From positions 1 to 10,318 of the forward strand of contig CAMRBT010000040.1 of assembly GCA_947040475.1 (NCBI GenBank): a DNA stretch of 10,318 bases, given 5' to 3'. Under the pieces are notes generated by a model that was not told the origin of the DNA, ran no database searches, and saw nothing but the letters and a program-made list of their open reading frames with translations. The translations under genes were made by a program, and so were the position numbers. Origin of the DNA: an uncultured Brevinema sp. (lineage in GTDB: Bacteria > Spirochaetota > Brevinematia > Brevinematales > Brevinemataceae). Below, in pieces: positions 1-6,931 of this stretch (position 1 is the first letter of the stretch; every line of letters begins with the position of its first letter).

Positions 1-171
1 CAATCTAAGGTTTATGCACTCTTACTATAAAATACTTCAATATATTTTTTGAAAGTTATAATAAAATAAGACGGATATTGTAGTAAAATATTCCTTTACA
101 TTATAAAAAAAAATGATAAGTTGTTATTCTATAGTTATTTAAACAAAAACAAAGTTTTTATATAAAAAAAG

Positions 172-199
172 TTGAACAAATCAAAAAAAGATGTATAAT
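172..199 (+). promoter_or_regulatory. Probable sigma-70 promoter of the ridA operon
   Basis: A perfect TATAAT -10 hexamer lies at 194-199. A TTGAAC -35-like hexamer (4 of 6 matches to TTGACA) lies at 172-177, with a 16-bp spacer. Transcription would start near 206, giving a 5' leader of about 40 bases that ends in the strong GGAGG ribosome site (235-239) ahead of ridA. The surrounding 245 bases are extremely AT-rich, so chance matches are easy. The fit is nevertheless the best in this stretch and sits where the operon needs a promoter. I see no convincing operator or riboswitch in 1-171. Confidence 0.55.
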
Positions 200-245
200 A
201 TAAAATAAAATACATAATATACTAATTTATTCTTGGAGGATAAAA

Positions 246-620
246 ATGAAAAAACAAATACATACAGATAACGCACCTAAAGCAATAGGGCCTTATTCTC
301 AAGCTATCGTAGCAAATGGCATGATTTACATATCAGGTCAATTACCTGTAAATCCTGTGACAGGAGAAGTGTCTCAAGATGTTAAAGAGCAAACTAAACA
401 AAGTATGGAAAATATAAAAGCTATTTTAGAAACAGCTGGAAGTGATTTTTCTAAAGTTGTTCGTTGTGGGATTTTTATTAAAAACATGAATGACTTCGCT
501 CAAATTAATGAAGTTTATGGTGCTTATTTTTCAGAACCATTTCCAGCTAGAGCTACCGTTGAAGTTGCAAGACTACCAAAAGATGTTTTGGTAGAAATTG
601 ATGCAATCGCACTAATATAG
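246..620 (+). CDS. ridA: RidA/YjgF/YER057c/UK114 family reactive imine deaminase
   Basis: The 124-residue protein is full length for RidA, a cytosolic trimer that hydrolyses 2-aminoacrylate and related enamines/imines to keto acids and ammonia. The family signatures are intact: GPYSQA at 15-20 with Tyr17, SGQLP at 30-34, and the C-terminal block PARATVEVARLPKD at 100-113. Arg102 is in the place of the carboxylate-binding arginine, and Glu117 matches the conserved late glutamate. The start is set by GGAGG at 235-239, six bases before the ATG. It is the first gene of the run, and only 9 bases separate its stop from the ammonia-lyase gene. That neighbour makes 2-aminoacrylate as an intermediate, so a dedicated protective role is likely. 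The family call is very secure; the pairing with the lyase is inferred from context and known chemistry. Confidence 0.96.
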   Translation: MKKQIHTDNAPKAIGPYSQAIVANGMIYISGQLPVNPVTGEVSQDVKEQTKQSMENIKAILETAGSDFSKVVRCGIFIKNMNDFAQINEVYGAYFSEPFPARATVEVARLPKDVLVEIDAIALI

Positions 621-629
621 GAGTTATAA

Positions 630-1844
630 ATGATTAATCACATACAATGGAAAAAAAATACCATGCCTCAAGAAAAAACTTGTGAATGGGTAAAATTATT
701 AGAAAATAAAGAAGTCTTAAAGGTAGAAGAATTCCATAAAAGTTTTCCTGAATACAAACCAACACCTCTAGTCAATTTGTCTAATCTAGCTAAAGAATTG
801 GGATTGGGTGGAATATTTATCAAAGACGAATCGTATCGTTTTGAACTAAATGCTTTTAAAGTTTTAGGTGGATCTTTTGCCATGGCTAAGTATCTTGCGA
901 CTAAACTCAATAAAGATATTTCTGAATTACCTTACTCAAAATTAATTTCTCCTGAAGTTAAAAAAGAATTGGGTGATATTACCTTTTATACAGCAACAGA
1001 TGGAAATCATGGACGAGGCGTTGCATGGACAGCAAATCGTTTGAATCAAAAATCTGTAGTTTATATGCCTAAAGGATCTTCTCAAATTCGTTTAGATAAC
1101 ATTCTAAAAGAAGGAGCAGAAGCTTCTATCACAGAATTGAATTATGATGATGCGGTACGTTTGGCAACAAAAAATGCTGAAGAAAATGGCGGACTTATTG
1201 TTCAAGATACGGCATGGGAAGGTTATGAAGAAATCCCATCTTGGATTATGCAAGGTTATGGAACAATGGCTTTAGAAGCTCTTAATCAATTAAAAACAGA
1301 AGGAGTACAACGCCCAACGCATATGTTTGTTCAAGCTGGTGTCGGTTCTCTAGCTGCTGGAGTACAAGGTGTTGTAGCGATGGAGTACAAAGACAATTGC
1401 CCTATTACTACTATTGTAGAAGCAAATCTTGCTGATTGTCTTTATCAATCTGCTGTTGCTAATGACGGAAAGCCTAGATTTGTCGGTGGAGAAATGCAAA
1501 CTATCATGGCTGGTTTAGCTTGTGGTGAGCCTAATACTATTGGCTGGGAAATTCTCAAAAAATATTCTTCAATGTTTGTATCTTGTCCTGACTGGGTTGC
1601 AGCCGAAGGAATGCGTTCCTTAGCAAAACCTCTTGCTGGAGATAAAAAAGTTGTTTCAGGAGAATCTGGAGCAGTTACTTTAGGTTTATTAGTCGAAATA
1701 ATGAAAAACGAAGAATATGCGGGACTTAGAAAAGAACTACAATTAGACAAAAACTCTCAAGTATTATTATTTAGCACAGAGGGTGATACAGATCCTGATA
1801 TGTACAAAAAAATTGTTAATGATGGATATGTCACAAAAAATTAA
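630..1844 (+). CDS. ygeX: Diaminopropionate ammonia-lyase (PLP fold-type II, YgeX type)
   Basis: The 404-residue protein is close to the E. coli YgeX length (about 398). The enzyme converts 2,3-diaminopropionate (L and D isomers in the characterised enzymes) to pyruvate and two ammonia by alpha,beta-elimination. Lys77, in NAFKVLGGS, is the expected PLP Schiff-base lysine. TDGNHGRG at 123-130 is the fold-II substrate/PLP loop. Asp124 and Asp193 (VQDTAWEGY) are spaced exactly like the two catalytic bases I recall as Asp120 and Asp189 in the E. coli enzyme. GVGS at 237-240 would cradle the PLP phosphate, and SGESGA at 343-348 is also conserved. AGGAG overlaps the ridA stop and lies six bases before this ATG, so the two are probably co-translated. 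Threonine dehydratase-like relatives are the main alternative, but the overall length and the paired aspartates favour DAPAL. Confidence 0.93.
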   Translation: MINHIQWKKNTMPQEKTCEWVKLLENKEVLKVEEFHKSFPEYKPTPLVNLSNLAKELGLGGIFIKDESYRFELNAFKVLGGSFAMAKYLATKLNKDISELPYSKLISPEVKKELGDITFYTATDGNHGRGVAWTANRLNQKSVVYMPKGSSQIRLDNILKEGAEASITELNYDDAVRLATKNAEENGGLIVQDTAWEGYEEIPSWIMQGYGTMALEALNQLKTEGVQRPTHMFVQAGVGSLAAGVQGVVAMEYKDNCPITTIVEANLADCLYQSAVANDGKPRFVGGEMQTIMAGLACGEPNTIGWEILKKYSSMFVSCPDWVAAEGMRSLAKPLAGDKKVVSGESGAVTLGLLVEIMKNEEYAGLRKELQLDKNSQVLLFSTEGDTDPDMYKKIVNDGYVTKN

Positions 1845-1877
1845 CAATTAATAATTAAAATAGTAGGGGAACATACT

Positions 1878-3062
1878 ATGCTAACAGCACAAAGAGAACA
1901 AGAAGTTATTGCTTTATGTCAAGACTTGATAAAAGTTAAATCTTTATCAGGTCAAGAAGGCGAAGTAATGAAAGTTGTACAAAAAGCTTTTAAAAAATTA
2001 GGTTATGATAATTTTTATGTAGATACAATGGGTAACACCATTGGTATCATCAAAGGAAATTTACCTGGTCCAAAAATTTTAATAGATGGACATCTTGATA
2101 CAGTCCCTGTTTCTGATCCTACTAAATGGACAATGGATCCATTTGGTGGCGAGATTAAAGATGGCAAAATTTATGGACGGGGTTCTTCTGATATGAAGGG
2201 ACAAGTAGCATCATATATATGTGCTGCTGCCTACTTTGCAGAAGACAATAAAAGAAATTTCCCTGGTGAAATATATGTTGTTGCTGGTGTTTTTGAAGAA
2301 ATTTTTGAAGGGATAGCGGCAGGAGAGATTACAAAAGATATCACTCCTGATTTAGTGATTATCGCTGAACCATCATCACTTAATCTTAAAATTGGACAAA
2401 AGGGAAGAGCTGAAATAGTTGTAGAAACATTCGGTAAAGCAGCCCATGCCTCAAAACCTAGTGTAGGGGTTAATGCAGTTTATCAAATGAACAAAATAAT
2501 TACTGAAATTCAAAAAATTCCTATGCCTGATAGTCAAGAATTTGGTGGAGGAGTATTAGAATTAACTGATATTTTATCAGATCCTTATCCTGGATCATCT
2601 GTGGTACCTTCATATTGTCGTACGACTTTTGATCGTCGATTTTTACCAGGAGAAACGAGAGAATCTATTTTGCAACCAATTCAAGAGATAATCAATAGTC
2701 TCAAAGAAAAAGATCCTAAATTTGATGCGAAAGTTTCTTATGAAAAAGCTGAGGATATGTGTTATACAGGAAATGTTATTAAAGCAGAACGCTTTTTTCC
2801 AGCATGGAATTTTGATCAAAACAATCCACTAATACAAAAAGCTTATAAAGGTTTAACAAATGCTGGTTTAACACCTAATATTTCTTATCATTATTTTTGT
2901 ACAAATGGTTCTCATTACGGAGGAGAAAAAAATCTACTAACAATAGGTTTTGGTCCTTCTTCAGAAACATTAGCACATGTTGATGATGAGTATATAGAGA
3001 TAGATCAGTTAAATAAAGGAATGCAAGGTTTTTATAGTATCTTAACAGAAGTGCTAAAATAA
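1878..3062 (+). CDS. ygeY: YgeY-type M20 family metallohydrolase
   Basis: The 394-residue cytosolic protein belongs to the ArgE/DapE/CPG2 (M20) dizinc hydrolases and most resembles YgeY, whose substrate is not firmly established. All metal and catalytic residues are visible: His72 and Asp74 in DGHLDTVP, bridging Asp105 in GRGSSDMKG, the Glu140-Glu141 base/ligand pair, Glu164 in IAEPS, and His367 in LAHVDDEY. KAAHASKP near 187-194 and the DRRFLPGET segment near 252-260 mark the lid/dimer domain. A ribosome site (AGGGG, about 1865-1869) precedes the ATG at 1878, and the gap from the ygeX stop is 33 bases. ygeX-ygeY adjacency is a recurrent arrangement, as in the E. coli yge cluster. M20 enzymes commonly cleave N-acyl or peptide bonds of amino acids, so release of a diamino acid is plausible but inferred. 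Confidence 0.9.
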   Translation: MLTAQREQEVIALCQDLIKVKSLSGQEGEVMKVVQKAFKKLGYDNFYVDTMGNTIGIIKGNLPGPKILIDGHLDTVPVSDPTKWTMDPFGGEIKDGKIYGRGSSDMKGQVASYICAAAYFAEDNKRNFPGEIYVVAGVFEEIFEGIAAGEITKDITPDLVIIAEPSSLNLKIGQKGRAEIVVETFGKAAHASKPSVGVNAVYQMNKIITEIQKIPMPDSQEFGGGVLELTDILSDPYPGSSVVPSYCRTTFDRRFLPGETRESILQPIQEIINSLKEKDPKFDAKVSYEKAEDMCYTGNVIKAERFFPAWNFDQNNPLIQKAYKGLTNAGLTPNISYHYFCTNGSHYGGEKNLLTIGFGPSSETLAHVDDEYIEIDQLNKGMQGFYSILTEVLK

Positions 3063-3150
3063 TCTAATTTATTTAGCTATAACTATGTAAAATATACAAT
3101 TAAAATAATATGTAATTAAAAAAATATAATAAATATTATCGGAGGTATTT

Positions 3151-4644
3151 ATGTCAAAGTCTAATTTGTTTACATCCCGTTGGGGATTAGCGATGACCTT
3201 AATTGGGGCATCTGTTGGACCAGGGAGTATTTGGAGATTTCCTCGTATGGCAGCTATTTATGAGGGTGGAGCATTTATTATAGCAATGATTATCTCTTTT
3301 TTATTAATAGGTACGCCAATTATTGTTGCAGAGATGGTAATGGGAAGATCTACTAGACACGGTGCTATTGGAGCATTTGCTGACTATGCAGGTAAAAAAT
3401 TCGCTTGGATGGGAGCATTCTTGTGTATTACTTTAGTTGCTATTGTTGGTTTTTATACCGTTACAATGGCATGGATTTTAGAATATGCAATTATGTCCTT
3501 AACAGGATCTTATGTAGGTGTAGATACTGTAGCACTTTATGATAGTGTCGCATCAAACAATCCTATTACTGTATTAATTTTTGTAGTATGTTTAGGTGCA
3601 ACAGCTTTTATTTGTAATAAAGGTGTTGGTTCTGGTATGGAAAAAATCAATTCATTTATGATACCTGCGTTATTTATAATGCTTGTTGTTGTTGCTGTAA
3701 GAACATTAATGCTTCCTGACGCTATAAAAGGTTTAGATTTCTTGTTTTCTATTAAACCTGGATCATTATCAAACCCTGAAATATGGCTTCAAGGAATGGC
3801 ACAATCAGCTTGGACCGTTGGACCAGGTTGGGGACTAGTATTAACATATGCTGTATACACAAAAGCTAAAGATGATGTAGCTCTTAATGAATATGTACAA
3901 GGTTTTGGCGTAACAAGTGCTGCTTTATTAGCTGGCTTTGCTATTTTCCCTGCTATCTTTGCTACTTATGATCCAGCAGAAGCTCAAAGAATCATGGCTA
4001 CAGGTAGTTATGGACTTACCTTTATTGCTCTTGCAAATGTTTTTGCTACAATTGAATACGGATTGATAATAGGATTTATTTTCTTTATTGCTTTATTCTT
4101 TGGGGCATTTTCTTCAAATATTATTATGTTTCAAGTTTGTGCAACATCATTAGTTGATATGGGCATTTCTAAAACAAAAGCAATAGCAATAGTATTCGGT
4201 ATTGTTTTACTCTATGGAGTTCCAGCAGCATGGAATATAGACTTTTTTGCTAACCAAGAATGGGTAACTTCTATGATGTTATTACTTGGTTCACTCTTTA
4301 CTTGTTTTGCTATCAATAGATTTGGTGCAGAAAAAATGAGAACTATCTTTGTCAATCACGAATATAATGAACTTTATATGGGCAAATGGTGGACAATCTC
4401 TGTAAAATATGTCTGTCCTGTTGCATTTACTTTAATGTTTGCTGTGTATGCAGTAGGTGCTTTTAAAGTTGAAGATACTTGGGCGTGGTTTAGTGCAGCA
4501 GGTCTTGGTACCGCACTTTATCAAATAGTAATTTATTGTATTTTCTTAGTAGTATTTAATAATAAAATGGTAGGTTCTATTAAAAACACATATTTTAATG
4601 GATCAACTTACCCTGAAGTTCCAGCAGAACATTCAGGCGAATAA
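3151..4644 (+). CDS. Neurotransmitter:sodium symporter (NSS/SNF) family transporter, MetP-like
   Basis: The 497-residue integral inner-membrane protein has about 11-12 hydrophobic segments in a LeuT-type arrangement. The TM1 signature is GPGSIWRFPRM at 23-33, followed by a GGAF stretch and EMVMGRSTR at 61-69. The TM6 segment 218-236 contains VGPGWG. Family members take up amino acids with sodium. The next gene encodes a MetS-type mini-subunit, which points to a two-part system like the methionine/alanine importer MetPS of Corynebacterium, although the substrate cannot be read from the sequence. By alignment to LeuT, the sodium-site Asn27 of TM1 is Ser26 here, while the TM6 Thr254 equivalent is kept as Thr222. 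GGAGG at 3141-3145 lies five bases before the ATG. The 88-base gap upstream is the longest in the run and could hold a secondary promoter, but none is convincing. Confidence 0.93.
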   Translation: MSKSNLFTSRWGLAMTLIGASVGPGSIWRFPRMAAIYEGGAFIIAMIISFLLIGTPIIVAEMVMGRSTRHGAIGAFADYAGKKFAWMGAFLCITLVAIVGFYTVTMAWILEYAIMSLTGSYVGVDTVALYDSVASNNPITVLIFVVCLGATAFICNKGVGSGMEKINSFMIPALFIMLVVVAVRTLMLPDAIKGLDFLFSIKPGSLSNPEIWLQGMAQSAWTVGPGWGLVLTYAVYTKAKDDVALNEYVQGFGVTSAALLAGFAIFPAIFATYDPAEAQRIMATGSYGLTFIALANVFATIEYGLIIGFIFFIALFFGAFSSNIIMFQVCATSLVDMGISKTKAIAIVFGIVLLYGVPAAWNIDFFANQEWVTSMMLLLGSLFTCFAINRFGAEKMRTIFVNHEYNELYMGKWWTISVKYVCPVAFTLMFAVYAVGAFKVEDTWAWFSAAGLGTALYQIVIYCIFLVVFNNKMVGSIKNTYFNGSTYPEVPAEHSGE

Positions 4645-4669
4645 AGTCATATAGATTAAGGAGAAACTA

Positions 4670-4762
4670 ATGTCTATAAATGCAATCATTATGATGATAA
4701 TTTCAGTAACCATTGTATGGGGTGGACTTGCTGTTTTATTAAGTAAAATTTTAAAAAAATAA
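4670..4762 (+). CDS. MetS-like NSS transporter small subunit (30 aa)
   Basis: A complete 30-codon reading frame runs from ATG at 4670 to TAA at 4760-4762, with AAGGAG at 4658-4663 six bases upstream. The peptide is one hydrophobic helix with a short basic C-terminus. It starts MSINAIIMMI and carries the VWGGL motif, the hallmark pattern of the methionine/alanine import NSS small subunit family (MetS). It sits 25 bases after the transporter stop and 12 bases before the M24 gene. In Corynebacterium the equivalent small protein is required for uptake by MetP, so this one is likely a membrane partner of the NSS protein. It is easily missed by gene callers because of its size. Confidence rests on motif, position and ribosome site together. 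Confidence 0.88.
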   Translation: MSINAIIMMIISVTIVWGGLAVLLSKILKK

Positions 4763-4774
4763 TTAGAGGTACAA

Positions 4775-5983
4775 ATGTTAACATCTAATATAAATCAACA
4801 AGAATTTGTTGATCGTAGAAATAAATGTAAAGACGAAGCTATAAAACTAGGATTCAAAGGGTTAATGGTATGGTCTCGTGGGGGTGGTTCTTTTGATCGT
4901 TATGCAGATAACAGTTATTTAGCAAACCACTACCAACAAAGATGTTTCTTACCAGATTTCATGCCTCTTTGGAGTGGAAGATCTCACTGTTGTTTGTTGA
5001 TACCAGCAGCAGGAGAGCCTGTGCTAGTAGTTTCATCTCCAGAATATAATCCAAATTTAGTTACCGTAAAAGATGTGCGTTATCATGCTGATTTTTCAGG
5101 TGAAATATGTAAGGCGATGAAAGAATTAAATATGGATCAAGGTCAAATCGGTCTTTTTGGTACAGATGTTATGACGCATGATAGAGTAGTCTATGTTGGG
5201 AAAAATCTTCCTAAAGTAGAATTAGTCCCTGCTGATGATATTCTTACTAATGTTCGTGTTGTAAAATCAGCAAGAGAATTAGATGCTATCAGAAAAGTCA
5301 GTAAAATTGGAAGTAAAGCAGTAGATTTAATAATGTCTAGCGTTGCTCCAGGCAAAACAGAAGCTGAAGTCCTTTCTTCTGCTATGGAATATATTATTTC
5401 TCAAGGAGCTGCTTTGTACTTTACAGTAGCAAGTTCTGGGGAAACTATTAATTCAGCACATAGTTTGGATTTTCCGGGATATGATGGTAGTAGAAAACTA
5501 AAAGAAGGAGAATTTTTCCGCTTTGATCTTATTATTGTTAACGAAGGATATATCTCTGATTTTGGAAGAACCACTGTTGTCGGGAACAAAGCAACTGCTC
5601 AACAAAAAGAAATGATGGAAAAAGTGACTAATGCCTGTGAATATCTAATCAGTTGTATTAAACCTGGTATGAGTATCACAGAACTTGTAAAACTAGGAAA
5701 TCAGCATCTTCTTGATAATGGAGTATCTTTAGATACAGTTCAAACAGATCCTTCCAAAATCTATGCTGCTTATCCACCACATTGGGGACATAGTTTGGGT
5801 ATGACTTGGGAAAGACCATGGTTTATTGAAGAAGAAGATTTTATTATTCAAGAAAATATGTATATTGCCATAGAAAAATCTCTCTATAGTCCAGCATTAG
5901 GAACAACATTTTTTGAACAAAACATCATTGTTGGAAAAGATGGAGTTGAGCTTGTGTCTACAAGTAAAACTCGTTGGTTTTAG
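4775..5983 (+). CDS. M24 family metallohydrolase (Xaa-Pro dipeptidase/creatinase-fold)
   Basis: The 402-residue cytosolic protein has the two-domain M24 build: an N-terminal creatinase-like domain (about 1-160) and a C-terminal pita-bread catalytic domain. All five dimetal ligands are present: Asp251 (RFDLI), Asp262 (ISDFGRTT), His339 (HWGHSLGM), Glu367 (IAIEKS) and Glu381 (FFEQN). It is therefore probably an active metal-dependent hydrolase rather than a metal-free creatinase, whose metal ligands are largely lost. Family members include Xaa-Pro dipeptidases and also ectoine hydrolase (DoeA/EutD), so the bond cleaved need not be a prolyl peptide. The ribosome site AGAGG lies at about 4765-4769. 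Its stop codon overlaps the AGGAG site of the next gene. Position between a transporter and a racemase-like protein suggests it acts on the imported compound. Specific substrate unknown. Confidence 0.88.
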   Translation: MLTSNINQQEFVDRRNKCKDEAIKLGFKGLMVWSRGGGSFDRYADNSYLANHYQQRCFLPDFMPLWSGRSHCCLLIPAAGEPVLVVSSPEYNPNLVTVKDVRYHADFSGEICKAMKELNMDQGQIGLFGTDVMTHDRVVYVGKNLPKVELVPADDILTNVRVVKSARELDAIRKVSKIGSKAVDLIMSSVAPGKTEAEVLSSAMEYIISQGAALYFTVASSGETINSAHSLDFPGYDGSRKLKEGEFFRFDLIIVNEGYISDFGRTTVVGNKATAQQKEMMEKVTNACEYLISCIKPGMSITELVKLGNQHLLDNGVSLDTVQTDPSKIYAAYPPHWGHSLGMTWERPWFIEEEDFIIQENMYIAIEKSLYSPALGTTFFEQNIIVGKDGVELVSTSKTRWF

Positions 5984-5986
5984 GAG
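5982..5986 (+). promoter_or_regulatory. Ribosome binding site deciding the racemase-gene start
   Basis: AGGAG overlaps the TAG stop of the M24 gene (5981-5983) and lies five bases before ATG 5992. It supports that ATG over the in-frame TTG at 5974 and implies translational coupling between the two genes. Confidence 0.8.
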
Positions 5987-5991
5987 AAATT

Positions 5992-6726
5992 ATGTTGCAT
6001 TATAAAAAAACGAATCAACAAAGTTTCGGACAATCTATAGGAATTCTATTGATTGACTGTAATGCTCCTTTTATCGTTGGCGATGTGGGAAATGCCCTTA
6101 GTTATTCTTATCCAGTGCTTTATAAGCCAGTGAAAGGACTTACCTTTGAGCAATTATACTCACACGACACAAAAATGATAGAAGCGACCATAGCGGCGGC
6201 AAAAGAATTAGAAGCAGAAGGTGTGCAAGTGATTACCGCTGATTGTGGATATTTAATCCAATTTCAGAAGGAATTATCTCAAGCTCTCACTGTTCCTACC
6301 TTTTTATCAAGTTTACTACAATTACCATTTATGCTACAACTTATCAAAAAAGATGAGAAAGTAGGGGTCTTATGTGCTAGTGAACAAGCATTAACAAAAG
6401 AGCTTTTATTAATGAGTGGTATAAAAGAAGAAGATCTTGATAGAATTTGTATTGCTGGTATCGATAAAAAGCCTCATTTTTATGACGCTATTGTTGTAGA
6501 AAATCGCTATCTTGATAGTGAAAAAATGGAGCAAGAAACTGTCGAGACAGCTTTGGAATTAACTAAAAAAGATTCTAAAATCAAAGCTTTATTGCTTGAG
6601 TGTAGTGTTCTTCCTCCTTATGGAAAAGCAGTTCAACAGGCTACAGGTTTACCTGTCTTTGATTTTATAACGATGATAGATTATGTTCATTCTAGTTTAG
6701 TTAAAAAAGACTATTTGAAACATTAA
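5992..6726 (+). CDS. Aspartate/glutamate racemase superfamily protein
   Basis: The 244-residue protein looks like the cofactor-independent Asp/Glu racemase superfamily (Asp/Glu/hydantoin racemases, maleate isomerase, arylmalonate decarboxylase, EutA). Both cysteines expected of a two-base racemase are present at mirrored positions: Cys85 in TADCGYL and Cys204 in LLECSVLPPYG. The substrate is not evident, and it lacks the strict motifs that would single out MurI glutamate racemase. The start is chosen at ATG 5992, five bases after AGGAG (5982-5986). A longer frame using TTG at 5974 would begin inside the M24 gene and upstream of that ribosome site, so it is unlikely. It is the last gene of the run, eight bases after the M24 stop, followed by a tandem repeat and a strong terminator. 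It could interconvert D/L forms of an amino acid fed to the lyase; that is inference. Confidence 0.82.
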   Translation: MLHYKKTNQQSFGQSIGILLIDCNAPFIVGDVGNALSYSYPVLYKPVKGLTFEQLYSHDTKMIEATIAAAKELEAEGVQVITADCGYLIQFQKELSQALTVPTFLSSLLQLPFMLQLIKKDEKVGVLCASEQALTKELLLMSGIKEEDLDRICIAGIDKKPHFYDAIVVENRYLDSEKMEQETVETALELTKKDSKIKALLLECSVLPPYGKAVQQATGLPVFDFITMIDYVHSSLVKKDYLKH

Positions 6727-6730
6727 ACAA

Positions 6731-6782
6731 TTAATAAAAACTAATTAATAAAAACTAATTAATAAAAACTAATTAATAAAAA
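6731..6782. repeat. 14-bp tandem repeat, about 3.7 copies
   Basis: The unit TTAATAAAAACTAA occurs in three exact copies at 6731-6744, 6745-6758 and 6759-6772. A fourth, partial copy (6773-6782) runs into the A-tract of the terminator stem. It starts four bases after the racemase stop codon. Exact identity between copies implies recent slippage, so copy number may differ between strains. No coding role is seen. Confidence 0.9.
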
Positions 6783-6813
6783 ACACACTCTCTGAATAGG
6801 GAGTGTGTTTTTT
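6778..6813 (+). terminator. Rho-independent terminator of the ridA-racemase operon (bidirectional type)
   Basis: Arms 6778-6790 and 6801-6813 form a perfect 13-bp stem with a 10-base loop (6791-6800). The core pairs CACACTC with GAGTGTG and is flanked by A6 on the left and T6 on the right. The T-run suits termination of the plus-strand operon, and the A-run gives a matching U-tract on the minus strand. It could therefore also stop transcripts from the convergent lipoprotein gene. Confidence 0.9.
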
Positions 6814-6839
6814 GCGTTGTTAAATACTCATGGGACACA

Positions 6840-6881
6840 AAAGAGCCCCTGTTATTATATTTCAAATAACAAAGGCTCTTT
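6840..6881 (-). terminator. Probable terminator of the lipoprotein gene (imperfect hairpin)
   Basis: Arms 6840-6856 and 6865-6881 pair over 17 positions with one two-base mismatch (6848-6849 against 6872-6873) and an 8-base loop. Read on the minus strand, the stem ends in CTCTTTT, a short U-tract. This suits termination of the gene whose stop codon is at 6938-6940, 57 bases away. It lies back to back with the plus-strand terminator. The A/T-rich half of the stem (TGTTATT/AATAACA) resembles the hairpin at 9691-9733. Confidence 0.72.
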
Positions 6882-6905
6882 AAGTATAGGAGACTAATTA
6901 AATAG

Positions 6906-6931
6906 TATTATTTATTAAATATTATTTATTA
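6906..6931. repeat. Short direct duplication in the 3' flank of the lipoprotein gene
   Basis: The 12-mer TATTATTTATTA occurs exactly at 6906-6917 and 6920-6931, giving a 14-bp period just after the lipoprotein stop. It is low-complexity sequence and may be simple slippage. Confidence 0.65.

Noticed and set aside
14..52. A 12-codon frame from ATG 14 with an upstream AAGG, possible leader peptide
   Set aside because: It is too short, has no link to a structured leader or attenuator, and lies over 140 bases before the likely promoter of the operon.
1..245. Possible riboswitch or structured leader before ridA
   Set aside because: The sequence is nearly all A and T with no stable GC-containing stem or known aptamer pattern. 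Only the promoter and ribosome site are supportable.
668..910. Minus-strand open frames inside ygeX (also 1445-1750) and inside the M24 gene (5401-5589)
   Set aside because: They are antisense shadows of strongly conserved coding sequence, with no ribosome sites and no recognisable protein features.
3125..3130. TATAAT upstream of the NSS transporter gene as a separate promoter
   Set aside because: There is no -35-like hexamer at a proper distance, and the implied start would fall about on the ribosome site. In such AT-rich DNA a chance TATAAT is expected.
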